Shown: positions 17,013-25,859, numbered from the stretch's first letter. The stretch is DNA of 64,000 bases from Pseudoramibacter alactolyticus (GCF_050908235.1 NZ_CP194340.1); one strand, 5' to 3'. Made by a program: numbers and translations. The notes: a model not told the origin generated them from the sequence alone.

Positions 17013-17510
17013 ATGAAATTGAAGAAAAAAATGGCGATCCTGGCGATTGTGATGATCGCCGTGCTGGCGCTGCCGCAGTTGGCGTTCGCTGCAGAACCGG
17101 CGGCGCCGGACAGCGGGGCCGCCCAACCGGCCGTCGAGCAGTCGGCTCCGGAAACCCCGGCGACCCCCGCCGTCGCCCCGGCACCGAAGAACGACACGGC
17201 TGTTCAGCCGGCGGCAGAAAAACCGAAGACATCCGCAGAGGCAGAAGCGCCGGCCGCGGCGCCGAAAAAAGGACTGCCGGAAGAGCGGTCAGCGATGACT
17301 TACAAGGTTCAATTTGATTCGCGCGGCGGCACGCCGGTGCCCGATCAGACGGTGGAGCATGGCAAGAAAGCGGTAAAGCCGGCCGATCCGACCAAGGAAG
17401 ATCACGTTTTCGACGGCTGGTATTGGGGCGGCAGAAAATTCGATTTTGATATGCCGATCACGACGAATCTGAAGCTGACAGCCCATTGGAAAGAACTGAA
17501 AAATGTGTAG
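17013..17510 (+). CDS. Secreted surface protein, N-terminal part ending at an in-frame TAG
   Basis: 165 residues: signal peptide (residues 1-28, ending LAFAAEP), an Ala/Pro-rich linker to about residue 93, then one InlB B-type (Flg_new) repeat with VQFDSRGGTPVPDQTVEHGK and FDGWYWGG. ATG at 17013 has AAGGAG seven bases upstream. The stop is TAG at 17508-17510, and the same frame continues for 223 more codons with matching surface-protein domains and the cell-wall sorting region. The two parts are probably one gene broken by a nonsense change (for example CAG to TAG). Alone, this part would be secreted unanchored. Confidence 0.8.
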   Translation: MKLKKKMAILAIVMIAVLALPQLAFAAEPAAPDSGAAQPAVEQSAPETPATPAVAPAPKNDTAVQPAAEKPKTSAEAEAPAAAPKKGLPEERSAMTYKVQFDSRGGTPVPDQTVEHGKKAVKPADPTKEDHVFDGWYWGGRKFDFDMPITTNLKLTAHWKELKNV

Positions 17511-17516
17511 ATTCCG

Positions 17517-18179
17517 GTGAACCTGGAAGTTCGCCAGGGCGGCAATGTGAAGCCGCCGGCCAGAACCTTTCACGTGAACGTGATGTCAGGCGGCGAAACG
17601 ATCACGGCCACCGGCACCGCCGTTGCGACCGACGGTGTGGGCATTTATAAGGGCACCCTGCATCTGAAGGTGCCGGAAGATATCAAAAAAGTGCATCTGG
17701 TTTTAGCTGAGAAAAGCGGCGAAAACTGGGAGGTGGACGATCGGAGTTATACGGTTGATTTGACGGCGGAAGATCTCGCGGATGTTATCTGGGTCAATAC
17801 CTACACCAAAAATCAAATGATCATGCACACCATCATCTTCGATCTGAATGGCGGCGTGCTCGAAGGCAAGACCGGCACCCTCGTCTTTAAAATGGAAGAC
17901 GGCACCATCATGACCATTCTCGATGCGCCGACGCGCAAGGGCTATCGTTTCCTGGGATGGGAAGGCTCGTGGTATCACCCCGGCGATCACTACAAGGTGA
18001 CGGGGGACCACCGCTTTGTGGCCCGCTGGCAGCGCATCCATCCGGCAAGGACGGTAAGCTGGCATTTCCGTGCGCCCCGCACCGGCGACACCCAGCCGCC
18101 GATGGTGCTTTGGGGCGGCGTGATGGCTTTCATGGGGATGACGGCCTGGGCGCTCTATTGTGAAGGCAAACGGCAATAA
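17517..18179 (+). pseudogene. Surface protein, C-terminal part (pilin-like domain, InlB repeat, PRTGD anchor)
   Basis: Open frame directly in phase with the preceding gene after TAG-ATT-CCG. It holds an FctA/Spy0128-like pilin domain (VNLEVRQGGNVKPPARTFHV to about LTAEDLADVIWV), an InlB-type repeat (TIIFDLNGGVLEG, RFLGWEG), then PRTGD, a membrane helix and a basic end (CEGKRQ), a sortase signal of the PxTGD kind. There is no ribosome site before the GTG at 17517 and no signal peptide, so it is unlikely to be made independently. It would need readthrough or reversion to function. Confidence 0.72.
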
Positions 18180-18188
18180 TTCGGGATT

Positions 18189-18218
18189 AAAAAGCAGCCT
18201 ATTCCGGGCTGCTTTTTT
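18189..18218 (+). terminator. Terminator after the split surface protein
   Basis: AAGCAGCC/GGGCTGCTT stem with T-run, about 10 bases after the stop codon. Confidence 0.85.
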
Positions 18219-18371
18219 CTTGGCGGCAGGGTGCCGCCGCCGATGCAAAATCATTTCGCCATGGCCGCATGAGGCTGAAAATGGAGACCGGGGATTTCCC
18301 CGGCTTGGGATACGGCGCGTCGCGTCGTTTTTTTGATGCCCGGCGTGAAGTGGTTTGTCGAGTGTTTTTTA

Positions 18372-18399
18372 TTGACATAAAAGTGAATTATGTTATATT
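18372..18399 (+). promoter_or_regulatory. Promoter of the AbrB/ABC operon
   Basis: TTGACA at 18372-18377, 16-base spacer, TATATT at 18394-18399, in an AT-rich stretch. A short inverted repeat GTAT-AAATC-ATAC at 18404-18416 overlaps the expected start of transcription and could be the AbrB-type operator. Confidence 0.7.
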
Positions 18400-18446
18400 A
18401 ATAGTATAAATCATACAAATCATATTTTATGTTCGGAGGTAGGAAA

Positions 18447-18671
18447 ATGGATCACCCGAAAGGAAAGTACGCTTGGACAGTTAAGGTGGGGGAAAGGGGG
18501 CAGTTCGTGATCCCCAAGGAGGCCCGCGATGTTTTCGACATTCACCCTGGGGACACCTTAATCGTGCTGGGGGATATCCATCAAGGCATCGCCATTCCGC
18601 CTAAAAGCATGTTCGCCCATATCATCAACACGGTTTTCGGCGGTGAGGCGCCAAAGGAGGATGAAAAATGA
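18447..18671 (+). CDS. AbrB/SpoVT-type swapped-hairpin DNA-binding regulator
   Basis: 74 residues. The AbrB fold signature is TVKVGERGQFVIPKEARDVF followed by DIHPGDTLIVLGD. ATG at 18447 sits after GGAGGTAGGAAA; an ATG at 18429 precedes that ribosome site. Its stop overlaps the ATPase start (ATGA), so it leads the three-gene operon. In similar operons it acts as autoregulator of the transporter. Confidence 0.88.
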   Translation: MDHPKGKYAWTVKVGERGQFVIPKEARDVFDIHPGDTLIVLGDIHQGIAIPPKSMFAHIINTVFGGEAPKEDEK

Positions 18672-19393
18672 ATGCAATTGCTGCGGCGCAGCTCACAAAA
18701 AGATACAATCGTATCGCGGCCGTCGATCATCTTGATTTGACGGTTGAACAGGGCGAGCTATTCGCCTTGCTGGGCGTGAACGGCGCGGGGAAAACCACGA
18801 CGATTAAAATGCTCTCCTGCCTGATAAAGCCCACGGGCGGCGATGCTTTGATGCTTGGGGACAGCATTCTTTCAAAGTCCCGTGCCGTCAAGAAAAAGAT
18901 CAATCTCTCGCCGCAGGAAACGGCGGTCGCCGCCAATCTGTCGGTTTTGGAGAACCTGGAGCTTACTGCGGGAATATACGGACAGGACGGCAAAACGGCA
19001 AGGAAAAACGCGTGCGAAACAGCGCAGAAATTCGGCCTGGAAAATGAATTGAGCAAAAAGGCCAAACACCTGTCGGGCGGGATGCAGCGGCGCCTTTCCA
19101 TTGCCATGGCGCTGATTTCGGATCCGCAGATTTTATTTCTCGACGAGCCGACCTTAGGGCTGGATGTGCTGGCCCGCCGTGAATTATGGGCATCCATTAA
19201 AGCCTTAAAGGGAAAAGTGACGATCATCCTCACGACGCATTATATGGATGAAGTGGAAATGTTATCGGACCGTGTCGGCATCATGGCGCGGGGCAAATTA
19301 ACGGCGATCGGCACGGTGGCGGAATTAACGGCGCAGACCGGCACGGACAGGCTGGAGGACGCCTTTGTCATTCTTTCGGGAGGTGCGCGATGA
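18668..19393 (+). CDS. ABC transporter ATP-binding protein
   Basis: 241 residues with Walker A GVNGAGKTT near residue 38-46, signature LSGGMQRRLS near residue 138, Walker B ILFLDEPTLGLD and switch TTHYM. It is of the ABC-2 drug/lipid exporter class (DrrA/CcmA-like). AAAGGAGG lies upstream. It forms an exporter with the permease encoded next. Confidence 0.93.
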   Translation: MNAIAAAQLTKRYNRIAAVDHLDLTVEQGELFALLGVNGAGKTTTIKMLSCLIKPTGGDALMLGDSILSKSRAVKKKINLSPQETAVAANLSVLENLELTAGIYGQDGKTARKNACETAQKFGLENELSKKAKHLSGGMQRRLSIAMALISDPQILFLDEPTLGLDVLARRELWASIKALKGKVTIILTTHYMDEVEMLSDRVGIMARGKLTAIGTVAELTAQTGTDRLEDAFVILSGGAR

Positions 19394-20130
19394 GGATGCT
19401 GTTATTCGCAAAACGCAATGTGAAAGAGGTCCTGCGTGACCCCGTCAATCTCTTTTTCGGTCTGGGATTTCCGCTCGCGTTGCTGGCGCTGCTGTCCATG
19501 ATCAATGCCGCTATTCCCCCCGAAGCGGAAAATCCGATGTTTCAAATAGAAAATCTCGCGCCTGGTCTGGCCATGTTCGGGAGCGTGTTCATGGCGCTGT
19601 TTGCGGGGATGCTGTTATCCAAAGACCGCACTTCCTCTTTTTTAATGCGGCTGTTCGCCTCGCCCATGACGTCCGGGGATTTTATTTTAGGATACACGCT
19701 GCCGATGCTCGTTATAACGATCGGGCAGGCGGCGATCACCTTATTGGCGGCGGGCGCTTTGGGACTTGAAATAAATATCCATATCCTGTTTGCGGTGGCC
19801 GTGACCGCGCTGACCTCTCTCCTGTTCGTGGGAGCGGGGCTGTTTTTCGGCAGCCTTTTGAACGATAAGGCCGTTGGCGGCGTCTGCGGGGCGCTGCTGA
19901 CGAATGTCGCCGGGTGGCTGTCCGGGGTGTTCGTTCCGATTGATTTAATAGGCGGCGCCTTCAAAAAGACAACCAACGTCCTGCCCTTTTATCACGGCAT
20001 GGAAGCGATACGGGCAGCTTTAAGCGGCAGCGCCGGTCAGATGCTTCCCCATTTGGCGGTTGTCATGGGCTATGCCGTCGTCATTTTCGCGCTTGCGATG
20101 ATCGTTTTTAAACGTAAAATGAGCGGCTAA
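19390..20130 (+). CDS. ABC-2 type transporter permease
   Basis: 246 residues with six predicted membrane helices: an N-terminal one at about 20-40, then groups to the C-terminus. FASPMTSGDFILGYTLPML and GGAFKKTTNVLPFYHGMEA are typical ABC-2 permease loops. It overlaps the ATPase gene by four bases. The exported substrate cannot be deduced. Confidence 0.9.
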   Translation: MRMLLFAKRNVKEVLRDPVNLFFGLGFPLALLALLSMINAAIPPEAENPMFQIENLAPGLAMFGSVFMALFAGMLLSKDRTSSFLMRLFASPMTSGDFILGYTLPMLVITIGQAAITLLAAGALGLEINIHILFAVAVTALTSLLFVGAGLFFGSLLNDKAVGGVCGALLTNVAGWLSGVFVPIDLIGGAFKKTTNVLPFYHGMEAIRAALSGSAGQMLPHLAVVMGYAVVIFALAMIVFKRKMSG

Positions 20131-20166
20131 AAATAAAAGGCTTTTATTCGGGAGCAGGTGGGGAAA

Positions 20167-20967
20167 ATGAAAATAATTTGCATAGGAGACAGTTTGACCT
20201 TTGGGAATGTTGGTTACTCATACATTCATTTCCTGAATAAAAATTCAGGCCGTCAATACAGCAATAAAGGCAGAAACGGGGATACGGTAAGAGGAGCGTA
20301 TAACAGGTTGAAAAGCCTGATGGGCAAGTCCAAAGATGATTCGGAAATGTATATTCTCGGCATTGGCACGAATGATGTGCTTTTGCCATACCTGAGGTCC
20401 GTTTCCTTGTTCTGGTTTTTACAGATGAGCTTGCGCTGCAGGCTGATGAGATGCATTGAAGATGATGCGGTATTCTGCCGGGAATACCGTAAGATTTTGA
20501 CGCTTTTGTATAAAAAGAATAAACGGGTGATCCTCTTTGGGATGCCCTTTATCAATTTAAAGAACTTTCCGCATGAGCGCCTGATAAAAAGAAATAAATG
20601 CATAGAAGCATTGGCTGAAAAATATCACTGCCCGTTTGTTGATGTGTACAGACTTCAAAAGGAAAAGATCCGCGCCGACCGCCGCATATATACGTGGAAA
20701 TACAGATTCATAGTAAGAGTTGCCGATGCGGCGATCATGACTTTATTGCCATTTACGAAAGATTATTTTGCCAAAATCAGAGGGTTAACGACCAGCGTGG
20801 ACGGCGTGCATTTCAATTCCGAATCAGCGAGCGTTTTAGCCGCGGAAATAGAAAAGCATATCCTTGCGAATAGCGGGGGGAGCATGAAGAAAATAAAAAA
20901 AGGGTATTTTACGAGCGGCTGGAGAGATAAGGCTGTGACAGATGGGAGAAACTCAGATGATGCTTAA
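20167..20967 (+). CDS. SGNH/GDSL hydrolase
   Basis: 266 residues, cytoplasmic by the lack of a signal peptide. The block I motif is CIGDSLTFG (Ser nucleophile), block III is GIGTNDV, and block V is DGVHFNS (Asp and His of the triad). Likely an esterase or lipase-type enzyme with unknown substrate. ATG at 20167 follows GGTGGGG. AT-richer than the flanks. The 3' end overlaps the start of a broken GNAT gene, hinting that both once formed an operon. Confidence 0.85.
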   Translation: MKIICIGDSLTFGNVGYSYIHFLNKNSGRQYSNKGRNGDTVRGAYNRLKSLMGKSKDDSEMYILGIGTNDVLLPYLRSVSLFWFLQMSLRCRLMRCIEDDAVFCREYRKILTLLYKKNKRVILFGMPFINLKNFPHERLIKRNKCIEALAEKYHCPFVDVYRLQKEKIRADRRIYTWKYRFIVRVADAAIMTLLPFTKDYFAKIRGLTTSVDGVHFNSESASVLAAEIEKHILANSGGSMKKIKKGYFTSGWRDKAVTDGRNSDDA

Positions 20968-21160
20968 AACGGAAAGATTGATTCTGCGTCCGTGGGAAGA
21001 GAGGGACGCGGAGCACTTGTAGAAGCACGGCGATTCCCGGAATATGGGACAAGGATATTGGGGACGTTCTCGCTGAAATTTTTAAATGATAGCAATATGG
21101 AGACGGTCGCACGGATGATTGAGGACGGCGGATTTCTGCGGATGTTCGCAGATTATTGAT
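20957..21160 (+). pseudogene. GNAT acetyltransferase remnant
   Basis: Two ATG codons (20957, 20960) behind GGGAGAA begin MLKTERLILRPWEERDAEHL, a textbook RimJ-like GNAT N-terminus. The frame is then cut by TAG at about 20997-20999 and by further stops and frame changes. Later fragments such as ARMIEDGGFLRMFADY appear in other frames. The gene is degraded and its end is not definable. Confidence 0.6.
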
Positions 21161-21428
21161 GAATGGTTAAGAAATAGCAGTCCTCATACAACAAGAGCAG
21201 TTACAGAGGCTTTAAGAATTTGGACAAGCAGTCAGTATTTTAAATTTAAGCTTCTATATTATATCGCCGCTTTTTCGGGGCATCGATTTTGTTGCCGCCT
21301 CTGCCGGGAACGGTCTCTTTTGCGTGCGTATCTTTTGCCCTGCAGTTGAAAGGATGATATAATCATGTTAACGATAATGTCGAATGTCACCACAGGAAGC
21401 CCGAAGCGGGCAGTGAAGGAGGTGCGGG

Positions 21429-22397
21429 ATGAAGCAGCGTTATCTGGTAACGGGAGCCGGCGGACACCTGGGCACGATGGTGGTGCGGCGGCTGGCGGAC
21501 CGGGGCATGGCCGTTCGGGCGCTGGTGCTCCCCGGCGAGCGGGTCCCGGCGGGGGCCGAGCGGATCGTCGGCGATGTGCGCAGCCGCGAATCTCTGGCGT
21601 CCTTTTTTGCGCGGACGGACGGCGAAGCCCTGGTGCTCGTCCATTGTGCGGGCATTGTGACGATCGCGTCCAGGCCGGATCCGGCGCTTTGGGCCGTGAA
21701 TGTGACGGGCACCGCCAATATGTTGGCGCTGGCCCGGACCCATGCCGTGTCTCGGATGATTTATGTGAGTTCGGTGCACGCGATTCCGGAGACGCCGGGG
21801 GTGATCGCGGAGAGGCGGGACGTCCTGCCGGAACAGGTGACGGGGCCCTATGCAAAGGCCAAGGCCGCGGCCACCCGCCTGGCTTTTGAGGCCGCAGACG
21901 CGGGGTTTGCGGTCAGTGTGGTGTATCCCTCGGGAATCATCGGCCCGGGGGACAGCCGCGGCAGGAATCATTTGGTGCGCACGGTGGCGGCGATGGCCGC
22001 GGGCCGGATGCCCGTGAGCGTGGTGGGCGGCTACGATTTTGTGGACGTCCGGGATGTGGCGGCGGGAATTTTGGCCTGCGCGCAGCAAGGAGCGCCCGGC
22101 GAAGGCTATATATTGAGCGGGCACGCCGTGTCGCTGGCCGGCCTTCAGGCGAGGGTCTGCGCGCTTTACGGCAGGCGGCCGCCGCGGTGGGTGATGCCGG
22201 CACCGGTGGCAAGAATCGGCGCCGGCCTTTTGGAGCGGCTGTCCGGGCGGCGGGCGGTGTGCACGCCCTATGCCATCGATGTGCTGCAAACCAACGGCCG
22301 CTTTTCGCATCAAAAGGCCACGGCGGCCTTTGGCTACGCCCCGCGGCCACTGATGGCGACGCTGCGGGATACGCTGGCGGACAAAGGTTTGCTTTAA
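21429..22397 (+). CDS. NAD-dependent epimerase/dehydratase family protein
   Basis: Extended short-chain dehydrogenase, 322 residues. The Rossmann motif is VTGAGGHLGTMVVRRL (TGxxGxxG) at residues 7-22. The catalytic region is YVSSVHAIPE with GPYAKAKAAATRLAF (YxxxK) about residues 140-150. VYPSGIIGPGDSRG matches the NAD(P)-sugar-type or dihydroflavonol-reductase-like branch. GAAGGAGGTG lies upstream. The substrate is unknown. Confidence 0.87.
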   Translation: MKQRYLVTGAGGHLGTMVVRRLADRGMAVRALVLPGERVPAGAERIVGDVRSRESLASFFARTDGEALVLVHCAGIVTIASRPDPALWAVNVTGTANMLALARTHAVSRMIYVSSVHAIPETPGVIAERRDVLPEQVTGPYAKAKAAATRLAFEAADAGFAVSVVYPSGIIGPGDSRGRNHLVRTVAAMAAGRMPVSVVGGYDFVDVRDVAAGILACAQQGAPGEGYILSGHAVSLAGLQARVCALYGRRPPRWVMPAPVARIGAGLLERLSGRRAVCTPYAIDVLQTNGRFSHQKATAAFGYAPRPLMATLRDTLADKGLL

Positions 22398-22453
22398 GTA
22401 TTTGTGATAGGCTGGGGCCATTCAAGTGATTGAGAGAAAGGCAGGATTATCAA

Positions 22454-22855
22454 ATGGCAGATTTGAAACAGGTTGAACAATTTTTAAACGATGCGGGCGT
22501 GTATTTTCTGGCGACCCTCGACGGGGATCAGCCCCGGGTGCGGCCCTTTGGCACCGCTCATCTTTTCGAGGGCAGGCTCTATATTCAAACGGGCAAGGTG
22601 AAGGCCGTTTCCCGCCAGCTGCACGCCAACCCGAAGGCGGAGCTTTGCGCATTTAAGGACGGCAGGTGGCTGCGGGTGGCCGCGACCCTCGTGCCGGACG
22701 AGCGGCGGGCGGCCAAGGCGGCGATGCTCGACGCCTATCCGGATCTCAAGGCGATGTATTCGGCCGACGACGACAACACCGAGGTCTTTTACCTGAAGGC
22801 GGCCAAGGCGACCTTCTGCTCCTTTACCGCCGCGCCGGAAACCGTCACCTTTTAG
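22454..22855 (+). CDS. Pyridoxamine 5'-phosphate oxidase-like flavin-binding protein
   Basis: 133 residues with the split-barrel pattern VYFLATLDGDQPRVRPFGTA and LYIQTGKVKAVSRQLHANPKAEL. It belongs to the small PNPOx-like family that binds FMN or F420-like cofactors rather than true PdxH. ATG at 22454 is preceded by AAGGCAGG at normal spacing. Confidence 0.85.
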   Translation: MADLKQVEQFLNDAGVYFLATLDGDQPRVRPFGTAHLFEGRLYIQTGKVKAVSRQLHANPKAELCAFKDGRWLRVAATLVPDERRAAKAAMLDAYPDLKAMYSADDDNTEVFYLKAAKATFCSFTAAPETVTF

Positions 22856-22941
22856 GGCGGCGCTTCGGCGTCGGCTCCGCAGTTTTGAAATGCGGCCGGC
22901 GCCAATCAAACGCCAATCAAAATTGAAAAGAGGCGAATCCA

Positions 22942-23121
22942 ATGAAAAAGAACGATCGTTTCGAACGGGTTTATCAGCAGGGCAAGCTGACCACGGCAGA
23001 AATCTGGGTGGATCTTGAAACAGGGGTGAACTATCTGTATATCGGCGAGGGTTATGGCGGCGGCCTGACGCCGTTGCTCGACGCGGCCGGCAAGCCGGTG
23101 GTAACCCCGGTCCGGGCGTGA
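22942..23121 (+). CDS. Small DUF6440-type protein
   Basis: 59 residues starting MKKNDRFERVYQQGKLTTAE and containing ETGVNYLYIGEGYGGGLTPLLD-like text and KPVV near the end, the pattern of short DUF6440 proteins common in Firmicutes. GAGG lies upstream of the ATG. Function is unknown. Confidence 0.75.
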   Translation: MKKNDRFERVYQQGKLTTAEIWVDLETGVNYLYIGEGYGGGLTPLLDAAGKPVVTPVRA

Positions 23122-23151
23122 GCCATGCATCGGCAGAAGGGAGGCGCGCCT

Positions 23152-23565
23152 ATGTGGCTGTTGTTTGCGGTGCTGTCGGCGGTGTTTGCCGCGCTGACAT
23201 CCATTTTGGCTAAAATCGGCATCGAAGGGGTCGATGCCAATCTGGCCACGGCCATCCGGACGGTGGTGGTGGTCGTGCTGGCCTGGGGCATGGTGTTTTT
23301 AACGAACGCCCAGGGCGGCATCGGCGCCGTCAGCCGGAAGAGCTGGCTGTTTTTAATCCTGTCGGGCCTGGCAACCGGCGCGTCCTGGCTGTGTTATTAC
23401 CGGGCGATTCAAATGGGATCGGTCTCCAAGGTGGTGCCCATCGACAAGCTGAGCGTGGTCATCACGCTGGCGCTCGCTTTTGTGTTCCTGCACGAGCAGG
23501 TGACGGTCAAATCGGTGGCGGGCTGTGTGCTCATCGGCGCCGGGACGCTGCTCATGGTGCTTTAG
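23152..23565 (+). CDS. EamA/DMT-family small transporter
   Basis: 137 residues with five hydrophobic helices and one EamA repeat: GLATGASWLCYYRAIQMGSV followed by SKVVPIDKLSVVITLALAF and LHEQVTVKSVAGCVLIGAG. This is the half-length class, which must work as a dimer. ATG at 23152 follows GGGAGG. Substrate unknown. Confidence 0.85.
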   Translation: MWLLFAVLSAVFAALTSILAKIGIEGVDANLATAIRTVVVVVLAWGMVFLTNAQGGIGAVSRKSWLFLILSGLATGASWLCYYRAIQMGSVSKVVPIDKLSVVITLALAFVFLHEQVTVKSVAGCVLIGAGTLLMVL

Positions 23566-23576
23566 CGGTGCCCCGG

Positions 23577-23888
23577 ATGGGCGAAAGGGCGTTATTTTTG
23601 AAGGAACGCTTGTGGAACGGGCTGCTCACGCTCGGCTATCTGGCCGGTTTCGGTCTTGTGGCCTGGCGAACGGCCGGGGTGATGGCGCTGGCTTTCGCGG
23701 CGCTGCTCGCCGGTTTGCGGGATGCCCGCCGTTTTGAAAACGAGGCCGCTGTGTTGGTGCACCTTTTGATGGCGGCGGCCATTGCTGCCTTTATCGACCG
23801 AACGGCCGGCTTCATTCTGTTTGCCCTGGGCGCGGCCGTCGCCGGCGTGATTTTGCGGCGGCTTTCCCGGGCGTGCCGGTCATCGTAA
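23577..23888 (+). CDS. Small hypothetical membrane protein
   Basis: About 103 residues with four Ala-rich hydrophobic segments; no family recognised. It begins 11 bases after the EamA gene and ends directly before a strong terminator, so it likely shares that transcript. The start is uncertain: ATG 23577, GTG 23568 or TTG 23598 are possible and none has a strong ribosome site. Confidence 0.5.
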   Translation: MGERALFLKERLWNGLLTLGYLAGFGLVAWRTAGVMALAFAALLAGLRDARRFENEAAVLVHLLMAAAIAAFIDRTAGFILFALGAAVAGVILRRLSRACRSS

Positions 23889-23897
23889 TCGGCCGTC

Positions 23898-23927
23898 AAA
23901 AAAGTCAGTCTGCGGACTGACTTTTTT
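23898..23927. terminator. Bidirectional terminator
   Basis: Perfect stem AAAAAAGTCAGTC/GACTGACTTTTTT with TGCG loop between convergent genes. Its right arm overlaps the last codons of the hydrolase gene. Confidence 0.85.
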
Positions 23928-24810
23928 GATTGGGGCGTTTCGCGTCCCAGAGGAACGCCGCGAGGTCGCGGTCGACGGCGAGATTTTCGTGCAGGCGGCT
24001 GTGCTGGCCGTCTTTGCCGGTGATTTTCACCTCGCGGTAGGCCCGCGCGTCGGGACCGGCCAGGTAGCGCATCGAGCAGGAGGACGCATTGGAGACGACG
24101 CCGTCGGAATGGGTGCCGTCGTCCAGATCGCCGTAAATATTGAGGACGGCGGTTCGGGTTTTGGGATAGATGGCCCGCAGGGCCAGAAGCTCGCGGTAGT
24201 AGGCGGTCATTTTTTTCGGTTGGCCATCGGCCAGCAGCCGCATTTGATTGACGGCGTCGTCGGCGCCGAGCACGCCGTTAAAATGGGCGCCCAAAGCGGC
24301 TTGCCGGTCGAGCCTCGGCAGGGCGGGATCGCGACCGTATTGCAGCAGATAATAGGCGATGGACATGTTGCCCACCGAGTGCCCCACGGCGTTAAACCGC
24401 TCGATGTGATAGGCCTGCTGCAGCGCGACGACGACGTTTCTCATCCACTGGCCCAGAATGTAATAATTATTCTGCCGGGAATTGAGATAATTGACTTTCA
24501 CGATGGGATTGCGGGGATGCTTTGGCAGCCGGCCGCGCAGATGCACCTTGCCCGAAGGCATGACGTCCGCGCGGATAACGGCATTGGTGATACCCTGGCG
24601 CTCCATATAGCGAACCATTTGATTTTCGGTGAAGCTGCCGCTGCCCCAGCCGTGGAAAAAGAGGGTGGGCGCGCTTGAAACAGTATAAGATTGAGCAGGT
24701 TCTTTTCTTCGGGAAGCCGCTTCAGACAGCTCCAGACGGCGGGAGCCCAGGGCGTAGCCGGCGACGATCAGAAGGAGGATCAGCACGAAAAAAATTTTTC
24801 TTTTGGTCAT
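23905..24810 (-). CDS. Secreted alpha/beta hydrolase (DUF915 type)
   Basis: 301 residues. An N-terminal hydrophobic segment (residues 4-21) acts as signal or anchor. FFHGWGSGS marks the oxyanion region, and the nucleophile elbow is GHSVGN. Late Asp and His (GDLDDGTHSDG and DGQHSRLHEN) complete a likely triad. The family is common in lactobacilli and clostridia and of unknown substrate. The start chosen, 24810, has AAAGGATC upstream; an in-frame ATG at 24870 adds residues before the signal segment. Confidence 0.85.
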   Translation of the reverse strand: MTKRKIFFVLILLLIVAGYALGSRRLELSEAASRRKEPAQSYTVSSAPTLFFHGWGSGSFTENQMVRYMERQGITNAVIRADVMPSGKVHLRGRLPKHPRNPIVKVNYLNSRQNNYYILGQWMRNVVVALQQAYHIERFNAVGHSVGNMSIAYYLLQYGRDPALPRLDRQAALGAHFNGVLGADDAVNQMRLLADGQPKKMTAYYRELLALRAIYPKTRTAVLNIYGDLDDGTHSDGVVSNASSCSMRYLAGPDARAYREVKITGKDGQHSRLHENLAVDRDLAAFLWDAKRPNQKSQSAD

Positions 24811-25043
24811 GAATGGGATCCTTTCGTGGAATGCTGTTAACAGCATAGCCTTTTCGGCCGCAGAGTGCAATGAAAATTGACAATCGGCTCCCGGGCATCG
24901 GGCAGAGAGGCGCCGGGCTTTTCAGGAATTAAGCTGGGATTAAGCGTTCGCGGTCACAATGTAAACGTCAAGCTGCCGGTCGCGGGGCAAATGCCGAGGG
25001 GCATGTTGTTACTGTTTGCCGTGCTGTCGCGGCAGCCGTTTTG
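24811..25043. other. Gene-free stretch ending at an orphan terminator
   Basis: No plausible coding frame with a ribosome site. The stretch contains GC-rich inverted segments (for example GGCAAATGCC near 24985 and TTTGCC near 25015) and leads into the terminator at 25044-25066. A small RNA is possible but not shown. Confidence 0.4.
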
Positions 25044-25066
25044 GCGCTCTTCGGAGCGTCTTTTTT
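25044..25066 (+). terminator. Orphan rho-independent terminator
   Basis: GCGCTC/GAGCGT stem with TTCG tetraloop followed by a C and six T, on the plus strand with no protein gene ending upstream. Confidence 0.75.
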
Positions 25067-25174
25067 ATGGCGGGCAGCGGCCGGCAGGGGGCAGCGGCTT
25101 AAAACTTTAAAAATTTTTAAGGAATGCTTGCTATGCTAAATATATAAGCTGCTTCGCGGCATAAGGAGGCTGCC

Positions 25175-25414
25175 ATGATGGATAAACGGCGTGTGCACCG
25201 CCGCAAGATGATCGCACCCATCGTGATCACGGCGATTTTTGTGGCGTATTTTATTTTATATTTCGCATTGCTGGTGACCTGGGTGCCGGGCTTCTGGCCA
25301 AAGGTTTTGCTGGGGGTGTTTCCCCTGGGGCTGGTCATTGCCCTGATCGGCGTCTGCGTGTCGCGGATCCGCGAGATTCAAGGAGGAGAAGAAGATGATC
25401 TTAGTCACTACTGA
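25175..25414 (+). CDS. Small two-helix membrane protein
   Basis: 79 residues: basic N-terminus (DKRRVHRRK), helices at about 14-35 and 42-62, and an acidic tail. No known family. GGAGG lies upstream. It overlaps the YbjQ-family gene by 20 bases; this pairing is typical of clostridial genomes and suggests the two proteins act together. Confidence 0.72.
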   Translation: MMDKRRVHRRKMIAPIVITAIFVAYFILYFALLVTWVPGFWPKVLLGVFPLGLVIALIGVCVSRIREIQGGEEDDLSHY

Positions 25415-25709
25415 TTACATCACGGGAAAAGATTTGGCCATGCTCGGCATGGTGAAGGGAAGCACGATCCAATCGAAGAACATCGGCCGGGATATTTCCC
25501 AGAGCCTTAAAACCATCGTCGGCGGAGAACTCAAGGCCTACACCAAGATGATGGACGAAGCCCGGGCGCTGGCGACCAAACGCATGGTGGCCGAGGCGGA
25601 AGCTTTGGGGGCGGATGCCGTCGTGAACGTGCGTTATGCCTCGTCGGCGGTGATGCAGGGCGCGGCGGAAGTCATTGCCTACGGCACGGCGGTCCGCTTT
25701 GCCGGATAA
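25395..25709 (+). CDS. YbjQ/UPF0145 family protein
   Basis: 104 residues with the family marks GMVKGSTIQSKNIGRDISQS, EARALATKRMVAEAEALGAD and VVNVRYASSAVMQGAAEVIAYGTAV-like end. Forms oligomers in known structures; function unknown. AGGAGGAGAAG is present upstream, inside the preceding gene. Confidence 0.9.
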   Translation: MILVTTDYITGKDLAMLGMVKGSTIQSKNIGRDISQSLKTIVGGELKAYTKMMDEARALATKRMVAEAEALGADAVVNVRYASSAVMQGAAEVIAYGTAVRFAG

Positions 25710-25726
25710 GTGCGGACGGCACACGA

Positions 25727-25749
25727 ACACCCTTCGGGGTGTTTTTTTG
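25727..25749 (+). terminator. Terminator after the YbjQ-family gene
   Basis: ACACCC/GGGTGT stem with TTCG-type loop and seven T. Confidence 0.85.
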
Positions 25750-25859
25750 ATGGCATTTTGACCGGAACGATAAAAAAATCCCGCACGATAATCCATATAG
25801 TGGTAAAATATAGAGTCATAAGCCTATAAATATCCATAAAAAGAAAGGAGGGCGAGCCA

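Noticed and set aside
24877..25110. 77-codon plus-strand frame
   Set aside because: Runs through a terminator, lacks a ribosome site and has no protein-like pattern.
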